NCBI RefSeq assembly: GCF_025869345.1 | Contig: NZ_JAOZVW010000023.1 | Coordinates: 1 to 64,000, forward strand | DNA length: 64,000 bases | DNA from: Sphingopyxis sp. | GTDB taxonomy: Bacteria > Pseudomonadota > Alphaproteobacteria > Sphingomonadales > Sphingomonadaceae | Reading direction: 5' to 3' | Shown: positions 54,790 to 63,429 of the stretch, one piece after another | How positions within the stretch are numbered: the first letter of the stretch is position 1 | Layout of the letters: each line of letters begins with the position of its first letter | The notes under the pieces: model-generated | Seen by the model: the letters and a program-made list of their open reading frames with translations, nothing else | The model's database searches: none | Told to the model about the DNA's origin: nothing | Program-made: the position numbers and the translations under genes

Positions 54790-55296
54790 TCAGCCCCCGA
54801 CGCGCCGGTCGAGCTGGCGCGGCGCCTGACCGACCAGGATCGCACCGGGGGGAACGTCGCGCGTCACGATGACGCCCGCGCCGATCACCGCATTCTCGCC
54901 GACCGTCACCCCGCCGAGCACCATCGCCCCGGCGCCGATCCAGGCGCCGCGCTTCAGCACGATCGGCCGCGAGACGTGCGGATAGGGCAGCGGCTGGTTC
55001 AGGTCGAGCCCCGCCGTCTCGATCGTCGCATATTGAGAGATGCGGACATAATCCTCCATCACCACCGGCGCATGGGCCCCGACGATCACGCCCGGCCCGA
55101 TCCGCACATGGTCGCCGATGCGGATATTCTCGCGATATTTGAACTTGGTCGACAGCGAGAAGGACAGCTCGCGCGAGCCGGGGAACCAGGCGCGTATCCG
55201 GCAATAGGTGCGCCACGCCGTCCAATAATGATCGAACAGGTCCAATCCGCCGCTGAGCCAGGAGAAGGGCGGCCCCGTGACGATCGATCTCAGCAT
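54790..55296 (-). CDS. Hexapeptide-repeat acyltransferase (WcaF-like)
   Basis: A 168-residue left-handed beta-helix protein: RENIRIGDHVRIGPGVIVGAH, APVVMEDYVRISQYATIE, RGAWIGAGAMVLGGVTVGENAVIGAGVIVTRDVPPGAILVG. Such proteins O- or N-acetylate sugars with acetyl-CoA. It could modify the repeat unit, or a nonulosonic acid precursor in place of PseH, though PseH is usually of the GNAT fold. The start overlaps the flippase gene by seven bases. The track shows it only within a longer spurious ORF. Confidence 0.85.
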   Translation of the reverse strand: MLRSIVTGPPFSWLSGGLDLFDHYWTAWRTYCRIRAWFPGSRELSFSLSTKFKYRENIRIGDHVRIGPGVIVGAHAPVVMEDYVRISQYATIETAGLDLNQPLPYPHVSRPIVLKRGAWIGAGAMVLGGVTVGENAVIGAGVIVTRDVPPGAILVGQAPRQLDRRVGG

Positions 55297-56615
55297 CGGA
55301 CTTCCTTCCCCTGCGCCATCGCCTGACGGGCGAAATAGCTTTTCAGCGCCAGTTGCACCGCCGCGGTCGCCGCGAACACCGTGACCGCTCCCGGCAGGCC
55401 GAACATCGGCACCGCGACCAGATTGGCCGCCACGGCGCACGGTGTGGTGATCACCGAAATGCGCATCAACAGGGCGTCGCGCCGTTCGGCATAAAGCTGG
55501 AAATGCGGCACCAGTCCCGCCACCATCAGCAGATTGCCGAGCAGCAGGCCATAGAAGATCGGCAGGATCGCCGCATATTCGGGCCGGTGGAGCTGATCGA
55601 GCAACAGCGGCATCAGGGCGATCAGACCGAGCGAGATCACCAGCGCCAGCCCGACCGAGCCCTGCCACATGCGGCGGCGGATAAAGGCGGCGGCCGGCGC
55701 ATCCGAATGGCGCACCGCGTGCAGCAGGCGCGGCAGCAGGATCGCGACCACCCCCGTCTGCACAAAGGTGAGCAGCGTGTTGGCGAAGCTCTGGTAAAAG
55801 GACAGCAGCCCGACCTGCGCCTCGCCCAGGTGGAACTGGACGATGAAGCGATCGGCATAGCTTTGCACCTGGGTGAGCAGCGCAACCGCGAAATAATGCC
55901 GCGCGCTGCCAAAGGCGCGCCGCCCCCAATCGGCGCTGAACGGTTGCAGCGGCCACAGCAGCGCCCGGACGTGCCACAGGCCGAAAGCGACCGCGATCGC
56001 GGTGCCGGCGGCCCAGCAAGTCAGGATCGCGTCGACCGGCGCCGACAGCGCGGCGGGGGATCGCGCGATCAGCACCACCGCGGCGGGCATCCACGCCGCG
56101 CTTCGCACCAATTGCAGGAAATTGCTCGCCACCGGCTTCGACAGGACGATCAGGTAGCGCCCGAGTTCCTGGCACAGCGCCTCGCCGAGCAGGACGAGCG
56201 CGAACAGCGCGAAGGAAAAATGCCCGGCGATGCCGGTCCAGACGAAGATGCCATAGGCGATCGGCAGCGACAGGGCATACATCAACAGGACGATGCGGAA
56301 ATGGCTTTGCAGATGGCACGCCTGTTCGCCGCGATCCTCGCACGCGACGACTTCGCGCGTGGTGTAGCTGTGGAGTTCGACCCCGATCAGATAGACGAGC
56401 ACGGTCGCGACGGTCAGCACCAGCGCATAGACGCCGACCGTCGCGGGGGCCGTCCATTTGGCGAGCGCAACCATGAACAGGAATTTGCCGGCCAGCAGCA
56501 GCGCGCGCAGCACCATGCTGACCGCGCCCGACAGGCGCAGGTTGAGCGGCTCCTCCGAGGCGCGGCCTATCGCCGGCGCATCAAGCCTGCGAAAGGACTG
56601 AAACCGCGAGGTCAT
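55290..56615 (-). CDS. Wzx-like polysaccharide flippase
   Basis: A 441-residue membrane protein with about twelve helices and the MATE/Wzx pattern, including LRALLLAGKFLFMVALAKW, TVGVYALVLTVATVLVYL and SYADRFIVQFHLGEAQVGLLSFYQSFAN. It should move lipid-linked repeat units to the periplasmic face. The annotated start overlaps the 3' end of the pseI gene by 35 bases; a later start such as MVLRALLL is possible but would trim the N-terminus. Together with the Wzy gene it shows a Wzx/Wzy-type pathway. Confidence 0.85.
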   Translation of the reverse strand: MTSRFQSFRRLDAPAIGRASEEPLNLRLSGAVSMVLRALLLAGKFLFMVALAKWTAPATVGVYALVLTVATVLVYLIGVELHSYTTREVVACEDRGEQACHLQSHFRIVLLMYALSLPIAYGIFVWTGIAGHFSFALFALVLLGEALCQELGRYLIVLSKPVASNFLQLVRSAAWMPAAVVLIARSPAALSAPVDAILTCWAAGTAIAVAFGLWHVRALLWPLQPFSADWGRRAFGSARHYFAVALLTQVQSYADRFIVQFHLGEAQVGLLSFYQSFANTLLTFVQTGVVAILLPRLLHAVRHSDAPAAAFIRRRMWQGSVGLALVISLGLIALMPLLLDQLHRPEYAAILPIFYGLLLGNLLMVAGLVPHFQLYAERRDALLMRISVITTPCAVAANLVAVPMFGLPGAVTVFAATAAVQLALKSYFARQAMAQGKEVRC

Positions 56616-57651
56616 CCATCACTACAGGCGTGCAGGCGGCGACGTCGCGTCGCAGCGTGGTTCCAATAATCTGGTCGAGATAGCGCGGCGCGATGCCATA
56701 GCCCGGGCGCACACTGCGGACGGCGTCGGCGGTGACGACGTCGCCGGCCTTCAGATCCTTTACGAAATAGAGCGAACGGCGGAATTTCACATTGCCGATC
56801 TCGCTCGACTTGCGGCCGTAATCGACCTGGCCCATCGCCTGCCACACCGTGCGGCTGTCGCGGCAGAGCGCTTCGAGCTGCGCGGGTTCGAGCGAGAAGC
56901 TGTCGTCGGGGCCGCCGCCCGAACGGTCGAGCGTGAAATGCTTTTCGATCAACGCCGCGCCGAGCGCCACGCTGGCGACCGCGGTGACATTGTCGAGCGT
57001 ATGGTCGGACAGGCCGGTGACGATGCCGAAGCGGTCGGCCATGTCGGCCAGCGTGCGCAGATTATAATCCTCGGCCGGCGCGGGATAGCCGCTGACACAG
57101 TGAAGGATGGCGAGTTCCTTGCAGCCGCCGTCGCGCGCCGCGGCGATCGCTTCGCCGATCTCGTCCAGGTCGGCCATCCCCGTCGAGATGATCATCGGCT
57201 TGCCGGTGGCGGCGGCATAGCGGATGAGCGCAAGATCGACGGCCTCGAACGACGCGATCTTGTATGCGGGGGCGTTCAGATCCTCGAGCAGGTCGACCGC
57301 GGTCGTGTCGAACGGGCTGCTGAAGATGGTGATGCCCGCCTGCCGCGCGTGATCGAACATCGGCTTGTGCCAGTCCCACGGCGTGTGGGCCCATTGGTAG
57401 AGATCATAGAGCGTCCGCCCTTCCCAGAGGCCATCGGTGATCTGGAAATCGGGCAGGTCGGATTTCAGCGTCAGCGTATCGGGGGTATAGGTCTGAATTT
57501 TGATCGCGTCGGCTCCCGCCGCTTTCGCACGATCGATGATCTCGCGCGCGGTGTCGAGGTTGCCATTATGGTTCGCCGACATTTCGGCGATGATATAGGG
57601 CGGAAAATCGGCTCCGATCTGCCGCCCGGCGATGGTGATCGCGTTGGTCAT
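56581..57651 (-). CDS. pseI: Pseudaminic acid synthase
   Basis: A 356-residue NeuB-family synthase. The barrel domain shows EMSANHNGNLDTAREIIDRAKAAGADAIKIQTY, FSSPFDTTAVDLLE, ISTGMADLDEI, HCVSGYPAP, GLSDHTL and EKHFTLDRSGGGPDD, and a C-terminal SAF domain follows (RSLYFVKDLKAGDVVTADAVRSVRPGYGIAP). It condenses 6-deoxy-AltdiNAc with phosphoenolpyruvate. Its start overlaps the formyltransferase stop as ATGA. Confidence 0.94.
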   Translation of the reverse strand: MTNAITIAGRQIGADFPPYIIAEMSANHNGNLDTAREIIDRAKAAGADAIKIQTYTPDTLTLKSDLPDFQITDGLWEGRTLYDLYQWAHTPWDWHKPMFDHARQAGITIFSSPFDTTAVDLLEDLNAPAYKIASFEAVDLALIRYAAATGKPMIISTGMADLDEIGEAIAAARDGGCKELAILHCVSGYPAPAEDYNLRTLADMADRFGIVTGLSDHTLDNVTAVASVALGAALIEKHFTLDRSGGGPDDSFSLEPAQLEALCRDSRTVWQAMGQVDYGRKSSEIGNVKFRRSLYFVKDLKAGDVVTADAVRSVRPGYGIAPRYLDQIIGTTLRRDVAACTPVVMDDLAVSVLSQA

Positions 57652-58295
57652 TGCTGCTCTACCTTTTCGATTCTGATGCGATAGCGGTGTCCGAACAGGT
57701 CGAAAAACGCCGGATAGCGATCGGGGTCGCTGACCCGGATCAGGTCGAACTGCTCGGCCAGCGTCCGATCGGGGTCGAGCGCGCCGTCGGCGGGTCCCCG
57801 GCGCGGATAATAGGTGGGAACCGCCGTATCATCCTGCTCGACCGGCCGGCAGCTTCCGAAATTCCGGACGGCAAAGTCCATGAGGCTTAACTCCGCCTCG
57901 AAGATGGCATGGTTGATCTCGTCCCACAAGGCGTGGCGTGGAATGTCGCAGACCGCCTGGTGCCAGATCGCGCCGCTGTCCACCTTGTCCTCGGCCTCCA
58001 GCAGGGTAACGGTGATCTGCTCGCGCCCCTCCAATATCTGCCAGATATGCGGGCTCCATCCGCGTCCCAGGGGCAAGGCGCTCGCATGGATCACCAGCGT
58101 CGCGGCAAAACGCGCGCGAACCGCCGCTCCGACGAGTTCGGTGCAGGAGATGAGGAAGAGAATGTCTCCGCCCTCGAGTTCCTTGACGCTGCGCGCCAGC
58201 ACGATGTCATGCGCCCGCGAATGCGCCTCGATCCACCGCGCGAGATAGGGGTTCACCGGATGATCGGACGAACTGCAGACAATGCCGATCTTCAT
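57648..58295 (-). CDS. Formyltransferase-like protein in the pseudaminic acid cluster
   Basis: A 215-residue protein related to the methionyl-tRNA formyltransferase/sugar N-formyltransferase fold. It has the active-site region HASALPLGRGWSPHIW and the downstream VDSGAIWHQ with the catalytic Asp. The Asn usually found two residues before the His is replaced (VIH instead of NxH). It lies between pseG and pseI, the slot where PseH (acetyltransferase) is commonly found; none is seen elsewhere in the window. It may formylate the 4-amino group of the PseC product, giving a 7-formamido pseudaminic acid. It starts directly after the pseG stop. Confidence 0.7.
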   Translation of the reverse strand: MKIGIVCSSSDHPVNPYLARWIEAHSRAHDIVLARSVKELEGGDILFLISCTELVGAAVRARFAATLVIHASALPLGRGWSPHIWQILEGREQITVTLLEAEDKVDSGAIWHQAVCDIPRHALWDEINHAIFEAELSLMDFAVRNFGSCRPVEQDDTAVPTYYPRRGPADGALDPDRTLAEQFDLIRVSDPDRYPAFFDLFGHRYRIRIEKVEQQ

Positions 58296-59402
58296 CTAGC
58301 GGCCCTTCCGTCCGGTCATGGCGGCGACCACCCGCGCGCATCCGTCGCCATCGACGGTCGCAGCGGCCCTGCCCGACATGGCGATGACGCGATCGGCATC
58401 GCCGGCGAGATCCGCGACCGTTCGCGCCAATATCGCGGGAAAGCCCGCCGCGAAAGGGTCGCCGAGATTAATCGCGCATCCGGCGGCGTCCAGCGCGGCG
58501 GCAATGTCGCGCTGATTGTCCGCGAGCACGAGCATCACGGTCGGCAGCCCGAGCGCGCAGCGTTCCCACGAGGTGCTGCCCGCCGCGCCGATGGCCAGGT
58601 CGGCCGCCGCCATCTCGGCCGCCATGTCGTCGATTCCCTGCACCACCTGCGCCTCGAACGGCAGGGTCGCCGCAAGCGACCGCACGCGCTCGCCCCACAG
58701 CGCGCTCGCGCCCAGGACGACGCGCACGCGGAGCGATGCGGCGCCGTTCGCGGCAGCAAGCGCCGACAGCACGGCCGATGTCGCATCGTCGCGGTCGACG
58801 CCGCCGAGGTTGACGAGGACCGTCCGCACCGCTCCGTCCTGCCGCCGGAGCAGGCTCGACGCCCGCGCCGCGGCGAACTGGTCGCGCAAAAGCGCATAGG
58901 CCGGCCCCGCGAGCACCACGGCATCGGCGCGAACGAGCGGCGCATAATCCTGCGCCGAGCGGCCGAGATTCTGGTCGAGCAGCACATCGCAATCATGCGC
59001 CCGGTCGGCCAGATCGTCGATCGCCAGGATGCGCGCGCCGGTGCGGCGCATCGCGGTTTCCCATTCGGCGTCGAGTGCGTAATGATCGACGACCACCCAG
59101 TCGGGGCGAAAGCCGCGGGCGGCCTCCAGCGCCTCGGCGAGGTCGGCCGCGATGCTGGTTCCCAGCCACACCGAATGGGCGAGACGGCCGTCCGTCGCAC
59201 CGCCCTCCCCCGCCGCCGCCGCCAGCAAGGTCACGCCATGCCCGCGCCGCGCGATCAGCGCCGCGAGATGGCCCGGATGCGCCCGGCACAGGAAATGCGC
59301 CGACGCCCCTTCGCCCGCCAGCGCATCGGCCAGCGTCAGACAGCGCATGACGTGGCCGGTGCCGATCTCGGTCGACGCATCGGTTCGGAACAGAATGTTC
59401 AT
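58296..59402 (-). CDS. pseG: UDP-2,4-diacetamido-2,4,6-trideoxy-beta-L-altropyranose hydrolase
   Basis: A 368-residue GT-B-fold hydrolase with the PseG N-terminus FRTDASTEIGTGHVMRCLTLADAL (catalytic His in GTGH), VVDHYALDAEWE, IDDLADR and GAAGSTSWERCALGLP. It removes UDP to give the free sugar for PseI. It follows pseF after 13 bases. If the 4-amino group is formylated rather than acetylated, its substrate differs accordingly. Confidence 0.93.
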   Translation of the reverse strand: MNILFRTDASTEIGTGHVMRCLTLADALAGEGASAHFLCRAHPGHLAALIARRGHGVTLLAAAAGEGGATDGRLAHSVWLGTSIAADLAEALEAARGFRPDWVVVDHYALDAEWETAMRRTGARILAIDDLADRAHDCDVLLDQNLGRSAQDYAPLVRADAVVLAGPAYALLRDQFAAARASSLLRRQDGAVRTVLVNLGGVDRDDATSAVLSALAAANGAASLRVRVVLGASALWGERVRSLAATLPFEAQVVQGIDDMAAEMAAADLAIGAAGSTSWERCALGLPTVMLVLADNQRDIAAALDAAGCAINLGDPFAAGFPAILARTVADLAGDADRVIAMSGRAAATVDGDGCARVVAAMTGRKGR

Positions 59403-59415
59403 GGCGCGGCCGCAA

Positions 59416-60111
59416 TCACCCTTCGGCCTCGTCCATCAGCAGACCGAACAGCAATTCGGCGCGGCGCCAATCCTCCGGCGTGTCGATGTCCTGCACCCGG
59501 TGGCGCGGCATCAGCACCGGCACGGTGCGTTCGCCGAAGATGGGCCGTCCTTCGCTCCATGCGTCGGCGCGGCCCCAATAAAGCTGGCCGGCGTCGTGAA
59601 ACGCCTCTTCCAGGTCCTGCGACCGGACGAGATAATTGGCCGGGTCGATCATCTCCAGCCGGCCGTCACGGATGCGGCACGCGCGCTGGATCGGAAAGGG
59701 AAAGCTCGTCGCCGAAACGACATAGTCGGCATCGGCGCCGTCGAGCCGCGCAAGCCCGTCGCGGATCAGCGCGGCGGTCACGAAGGGCGCGGTCGCGTAA
59801 AGACAGCATGCGCGCTCAACGGCCAGCCCGGCATTGCGGCACCAGCCGACGGCATGGGCCATCACTACCCCGGTCGGGGCGATGTCGTCGGCCAGGTCTG
59901 CGGGGCGGACAAAGGGGGTCTCGGCCCCGAAATCCCTTGCCACCCCGGCGATTTCCGCATCGTCGGTCGACACGATCACCCGCTCGAAACAGCCGCTTTC
60001 GCGCGCCGCCTCGATCGACCAGCCGATGATCGGCTTGCCGTGAAAGGGGCGGATATTCTTGCGCGGGATGCGCTTGCTGCCGCCGCGTGCGGGAATGATC
60101 GCGACATTCAC
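59416..60111 (-). CDS. pseF: Pseudaminic acid cytidylyltransferase
   Basis: A 231-residue CMP-sugar synthetase with the signature IIPARGGSKRIPRKNIRPFHGKPII, STDDAEIA, LYATAPF and DIDTPEDW. It activates pseudaminic acid with CTP to CMP-Pse, the donor for the transferases. Its ATG overlaps the pseC stop by four bases. Confidence 0.94.
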   Translation of the reverse strand: MNVAIIPARGGSKRIPRKNIRPFHGKPIIGWSIEAARESGCFERVIVSTDDAEIAGVARDFGAETPFVRPADLADDIAPTGVVMAHAVGWCRNAGLAVERACCLYATAPFVTAALIRDGLARLDGADADYVVSATSFPFPIQRACRIRDGRLEMIDPANYLVRSQDLEEAFHDAGQLYWGRADAWSEGRPIFGERTVPVLMPRHRVQDIDTPEDWRRAELLFGLLMDEAEG

Positions 60112-61271
60112 GCGAGCACGGCCTCGACCGCTTCGAGGACCCGCGCCTGCTCGGCATCGGTCATCGCGTGGAACATCGGAATGCTGATCGCCTCGCGATA
60201 ATAGGCCTCCGCCTCCGGGAAATCGGCGCGATCATAGCCGAAGGCCGCGTAATGGGGCTGGCGATAGATCGGGATATAGTGGAGATTGACCAATATCCCC
60301 CGCGCGCGCAGCGCATCGAACACGTCGCGATGCGAACGGCCGATCCGGTCGAGTTGCAGGCGGACGACATACAGATGCAGCCCCGAATGCCCGTCGGGAT
60401 GCTGCCACGGCAGGGTGAGCGGCAGATGTGCGAGCATCGCATCGTAGCGGCGCGCAAGCTCGTGCCGCCGCGCGATGAATCCCTCGATCCGCGCCATCTG
60501 TGAATGGCCCAGCGCGGCCTGCATGTCGGTCATGCGGTAATTATAGCCGAGCATGACCTGCTGATAATACCATCCCCCGTCGGGTTCGTGCGTCATCAGG
60601 TCGGGATCGCGCGTGATGCCGTGCGAGCGGACCAGATTCATCCGCTCCGCCAGCCGGTCGTCGTTGGTCAGCGCCATGCCGCCCTCGGCCGAGGTGATGA
60701 TCTTGACCGGGTGAAAGCTGAAGATGGTGATGTCGCTGTATCGGCCGTTGCCGATCGGTTCGCCCAGATAGGAGCCGCCGATCGCGTGCGACGCATCCTC
60801 GATCAGCGCGAAGCCATAACGGTCGGCCAGCGCCTTCAGGCGCCGCATGTCGCACGGCTGCCCGCACAGATGGACCGCGACGACGATCTTCGGCAGCCGC
60901 CCCTCGCGCTCGGCCGCCTCCAGCTTGGCGGCCAGCGCGTCGGGCGAGAGATTATAGGTCCGGGGATCGATGTCGACGAAATCGACTTCCGCCCCGCAAT
61001 AGAGCGCGCAATTGGCCGACGCGACGAAGGTGACCGGCGTCGTCCACAGCCGGTCGCCGGGACCGAGGCCGAGCGCGAGGCAGGCGGCGTGGAGCGCGGA
61101 GGTCGCGCTGTTCATCGCCAGCGCGTGGCGCGCGCCGCAATGCCCCGCCACCGCGGCCTCGAACCGCGGAACCGCGGGCCCCTGCGTCAGGAAATCGGAC
61201 CGCAGAACCTCGGCGACTGCCGCGACATCCTCGTCGTTTATATCCTGCCGGCCATAGGGGATCGGCTTCAT
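60108..61271 (-). CDS. pseC: UDP-4-amino-4,6-dideoxy-N-acetyl-beta-L-altrosamine transaminase
   Basis: A 387-residue DegT/DnrJ-type PLP aminotransferase. Visible are NSATSALHAACLALGLGPGD, TTPVTFVASANCALYCGAEV, EDASHAIGG, the PLP lysine in FSFHPVKIITSAEGG, and GYNYRMTDMQAALG. It adds the 4-amino group to the PseB product. It overlaps pseB by one base (TGATG) and pseF by four. Confidence 0.95.
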   Translation of the reverse strand: MKPIPYGRQDINDEDVAAVAEVLRSDFLTQGPAVPRFEAAVAGHCGARHALAMNSATSALHAACLALGLGPGDRLWTTPVTFVASANCALYCGAEVDFVDIDPRTYNLSPDALAAKLEAAEREGRLPKIVVAVHLCGQPCDMRRLKALADRYGFALIEDASHAIGGSYLGEPIGNGRYSDITIFSFHPVKIITSAEGGMALTNDDRLAERMNLVRSHGITRDPDLMTHEPDGGWYYQQVMLGYNYRMTDMQAALGHSQMARIEGFIARRHELARRYDAMLAHLPLTLPWQHPDGHSGLHLYVVRLQLDRIGRSHRDVFDALRARGILVNLHYIPIYRQPHYAAFGYDRADFPEAEAYYREAISIPMFHAMTDAEQARVLEAVEAVLA

Positions 61272-62269
61272 CAGATCGCGCCGATCTTCTCACGATTGAC
61301 GTCGAGCCAGTCGCGCAGCGCATCGTCGCTCATCCACTCGCTATTATTGTCGCTGGCATAGACGAAACCCTCGGGCACCTTGGTGCCGTCCTTGATCCGC
61401 TTCGGGCAGGTCGCCCAGTCGTTGATCGTCGGCAATATCTTGAAATGCTCGGGATATTCATAGGTGTAATAGGCGTCTTCGGCGCTGATCATCTGCTCGT
61501 GCAGCTTTTCGCCGGGGCGGATGCCGATGATGTCGTGCGTGGCCTCCGGCGCGACGACGCGCGCAAGGTCGGTGACCTTCATCGACGGGATCTTCTTCAC
61601 ATAGATTTCGCCGCCTTCCATGTCGGCGAAGGCGTGCCAGACGAGTTCCACACCCTGTTCGAGCGAGATCATGAAGCGCGTCATGCGCGCGTCGGTGATC
61701 GGGAGCACGCCCTTGTCGCGGATCGACAGGAAAAAGGGAATGACCGAGCCGCGCGATCCCATCACATTGCCATAGCGCACGACCGCGAAGCGCGTATCGT
61801 GCGCGCCCGAATAGCTGTTGCCCGCGACGAAGAGCTTGTCCGAGGCGAGCTTGGTGGCGCCATAGAGGTTGATCGGGCTGCTCGCCTTGTCGGTCGACAG
61901 CGCGACGACGCGCTTCACGCCGCGGTCGATGCAGGCGTCGATCAGGTTCATCGCGCCCATGACATTGGTCTTCACGCATTCGAACGGGTTATATTCGGCG
62001 GTCGGAACGATCTTCGTCGCTGCCGCATGGACGACATAATCGACTCCGTCGAGCGCGCGATAGAGCCGCTCGCGATCGCGAACGTCGCCGATGAAAAAGC
62101 GCACGCGCGGGTCGTCGGTGTATTTCTTCGCCATGTCCCACTGCTTCATCTCGTCGCGGGAAAAGACGATGATCCGGCGCGGGTTGTAGCGTTCGAGCGT
62201 CATCGGGATGAACGTGTTTCCAAACGAACCGGTCCCGCCCGTGATGAGTATGCTGCTATTCTCCAACAT
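61271..62269 (-). CDS. pseB: UDP-N-acetylglucosamine 4,6-dehydratase (inverting)
   Basis: A 332-residue enzyme of the FlaA1/PseB group: ITGGTGSFGNTF, FSRDEMKQWDMAKKY, HAAATKIVPTAEYNP, STDKASSPINLYGATKLASDK (catalytic Asp-Lys-Tyr) and RYGNVMGSRGSVIPFF. It starts pseudaminic acid synthesis by dehydrating and epimerising UDP-GlcNAc. AGGAAG lies before the start. First gene of the pse operon, with a 140-base upstream region. Confidence 0.95.
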   Translation of the reverse strand: MLENSSILITGGTGSFGNTFIPMTLERYNPRRIIVFSRDEMKQWDMAKKYTDDPRVRFFIGDVRDRERLYRALDGVDYVVHAAATKIVPTAEYNPFECVKTNVMGAMNLIDACIDRGVKRVVALSTDKASSPINLYGATKLASDKLFVAGNSYSGAHDTRFAVVRYGNVMGSRGSVIPFFLSIRDKGVLPITDARMTRFMISLEQGVELVWHAFADMEGGEIYVKKIPSMKVTDLARVVAPEATHDIIGIRPGEKLHEQMISAEDAYYTYEYPEHFKILPTINDWATCPKRIKDGTKVPEGFVYASDNNSEWMSDDALRDWLDVNREKIGAI

Positions 62270-62409
62270 CCATTCTTCCTAATTTTGCTCGCGATCTTTC
62301 CAATAGCGCGACCGTGCGACATTCCGGCGACGCGCTTGCGCGATGCCCGGGATGAAACCGGGTCGCCGCTGCAAACGCCCGATCGGCAAACTGGCTCCCT
62401 GCACCCGGG

Positions 62410-63429
62410 CTATTTTCCATAATAATCCCGATACCAGCCCACGAACCGGGCGACGCCGTCGCGAACGTCGGTATCGGGACGATAGCCGGTCAGGCGCTGC
62501 AGCAGTTCGGCATTGGCCCAGGTCGCGGGCACATCGCCCTTTTGCATCGGCAGCAGATTCTTCTGCGCGACGATGCCCGTCGCCTGCTCGACCGCCTCGA
62601 CGAACCGCGCCAGGCTGACCTTGTCGCTGTTGCCGATGTTGACCGTCCGATAGGGCGCGACCGGCGACAGGCTGTCGCCGTCGGCGATCTCCGCCGCCGA
62701 GACCGGGCGCTGCGGCGGCACGTCGATGAGCAGCCGGATTGCCCGGACAAGGTCGCCGACATAGGTGAAGTCGCGGTACATGTCGCCGCGATTATAGAGG
62801 TCGATCGGCCGATCGTTCAAAATCGCGTCGACGAATTTGAACAGGGCCATGTCGGGACGCCCCCACGGTCCATAGACGGTGAAGAAGCGGAACGCGGTCG
62901 TCGGCAGATTCCACAAATGGGCATAGGAATGCGCCAGCGATTCCATCGCCTTTTTCGTTGCGGCATAAACGGTAAGCTGCGTGTCCGCCTTGTCGGTCTC
63001 GACGAACGGCATCGTCTCGTTGGCGCCGTAGATGGAGGAGGTCGAGGCCAGCAGCAGATGCCCGGCCCCCACGCGCCGCGCCGCCTCGATCAGGTTGAAC
63101 GAACCGACGACATTCGCGTCGATATAGGATCGCGGCGCTTCGAGCGAATAGCGCACCCCCGCCTGCCCCGCCAGATGCACGATCGCATCGGGCCGGAAGC
63201 CGTCGATCGCGCGGTCGAGCGCCTCGCGGTCCTCGAGCATCGCCTCGACGGCGCGAAAATTCGAATGCTCGGCGAGCAGACGGTGCCGCTCGCGCTTGAG
63301 CGCGACGTCATAATAATCGGTCATGCCGTCGAACCCGACGACCTCGAAACCATCGTCCAGCAGCAGTTGCGCCAGATGATAGCCGATGAAGCCGGCCGTG
63401 CCGGTGACGAAGACCCGTCGCATCGTCAT
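62410..63429 (-). CDS. NAD-dependent epimerase, UDP-glucuronate 4-epimerase-like
   Basis: A 339-residue extended short-chain dehydrogenase: [15 protein letters not shown], the GAE-type [51 protein letters not shown] and [18 protein letters not shown]. These match UDP-GlcA 4-epimerases, which give UDP-galacturonate; ugd at 41665 would supply the substrate. The start [10 protein letters not shown] overlaps the end of the next upstream gene as ATGA. The track's 53 extra residues are from that gene in another frame. Confidence 0.9.
   Translation of the reverse strand: MTMRRVFVTGTAGFIGYHLAQLLLDDGFEVVGFDGMTDYYDVALKRERHRLLAEHSNFRAVEAMLEDREALDRAIDGFRPDAIVHLAGQAGVRYSLEAPRSYIDANVVGSFNLIEAARRVGAGHLLLASTSSIYGANETMPFVETDKADTQLTVYAATKKAMESLAHSYAHLWNLPTTAFRFFTVYGPWGRPDMALFKFVDAILNDRPIDLYNRGDMYRDFTYVGDLVRAIRLLIDVPPQRPVSAAEIADGDSLSPVAPYRTVNIGNSDKVSLARFVEAVEQATGIVAQKNLLPMQKGDVPATWANAELLQRLTGYRPDTDVRDGVARFVGWYRDYYGK

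Noticed and set aside
53831-55225. 464-residue ORF including the PhyH-like gene
   Set aside because: The N-terminal 180 residues are a shadow of the hexapeptide acyltransferase in another frame; the real start has AAGGAG at 54688.
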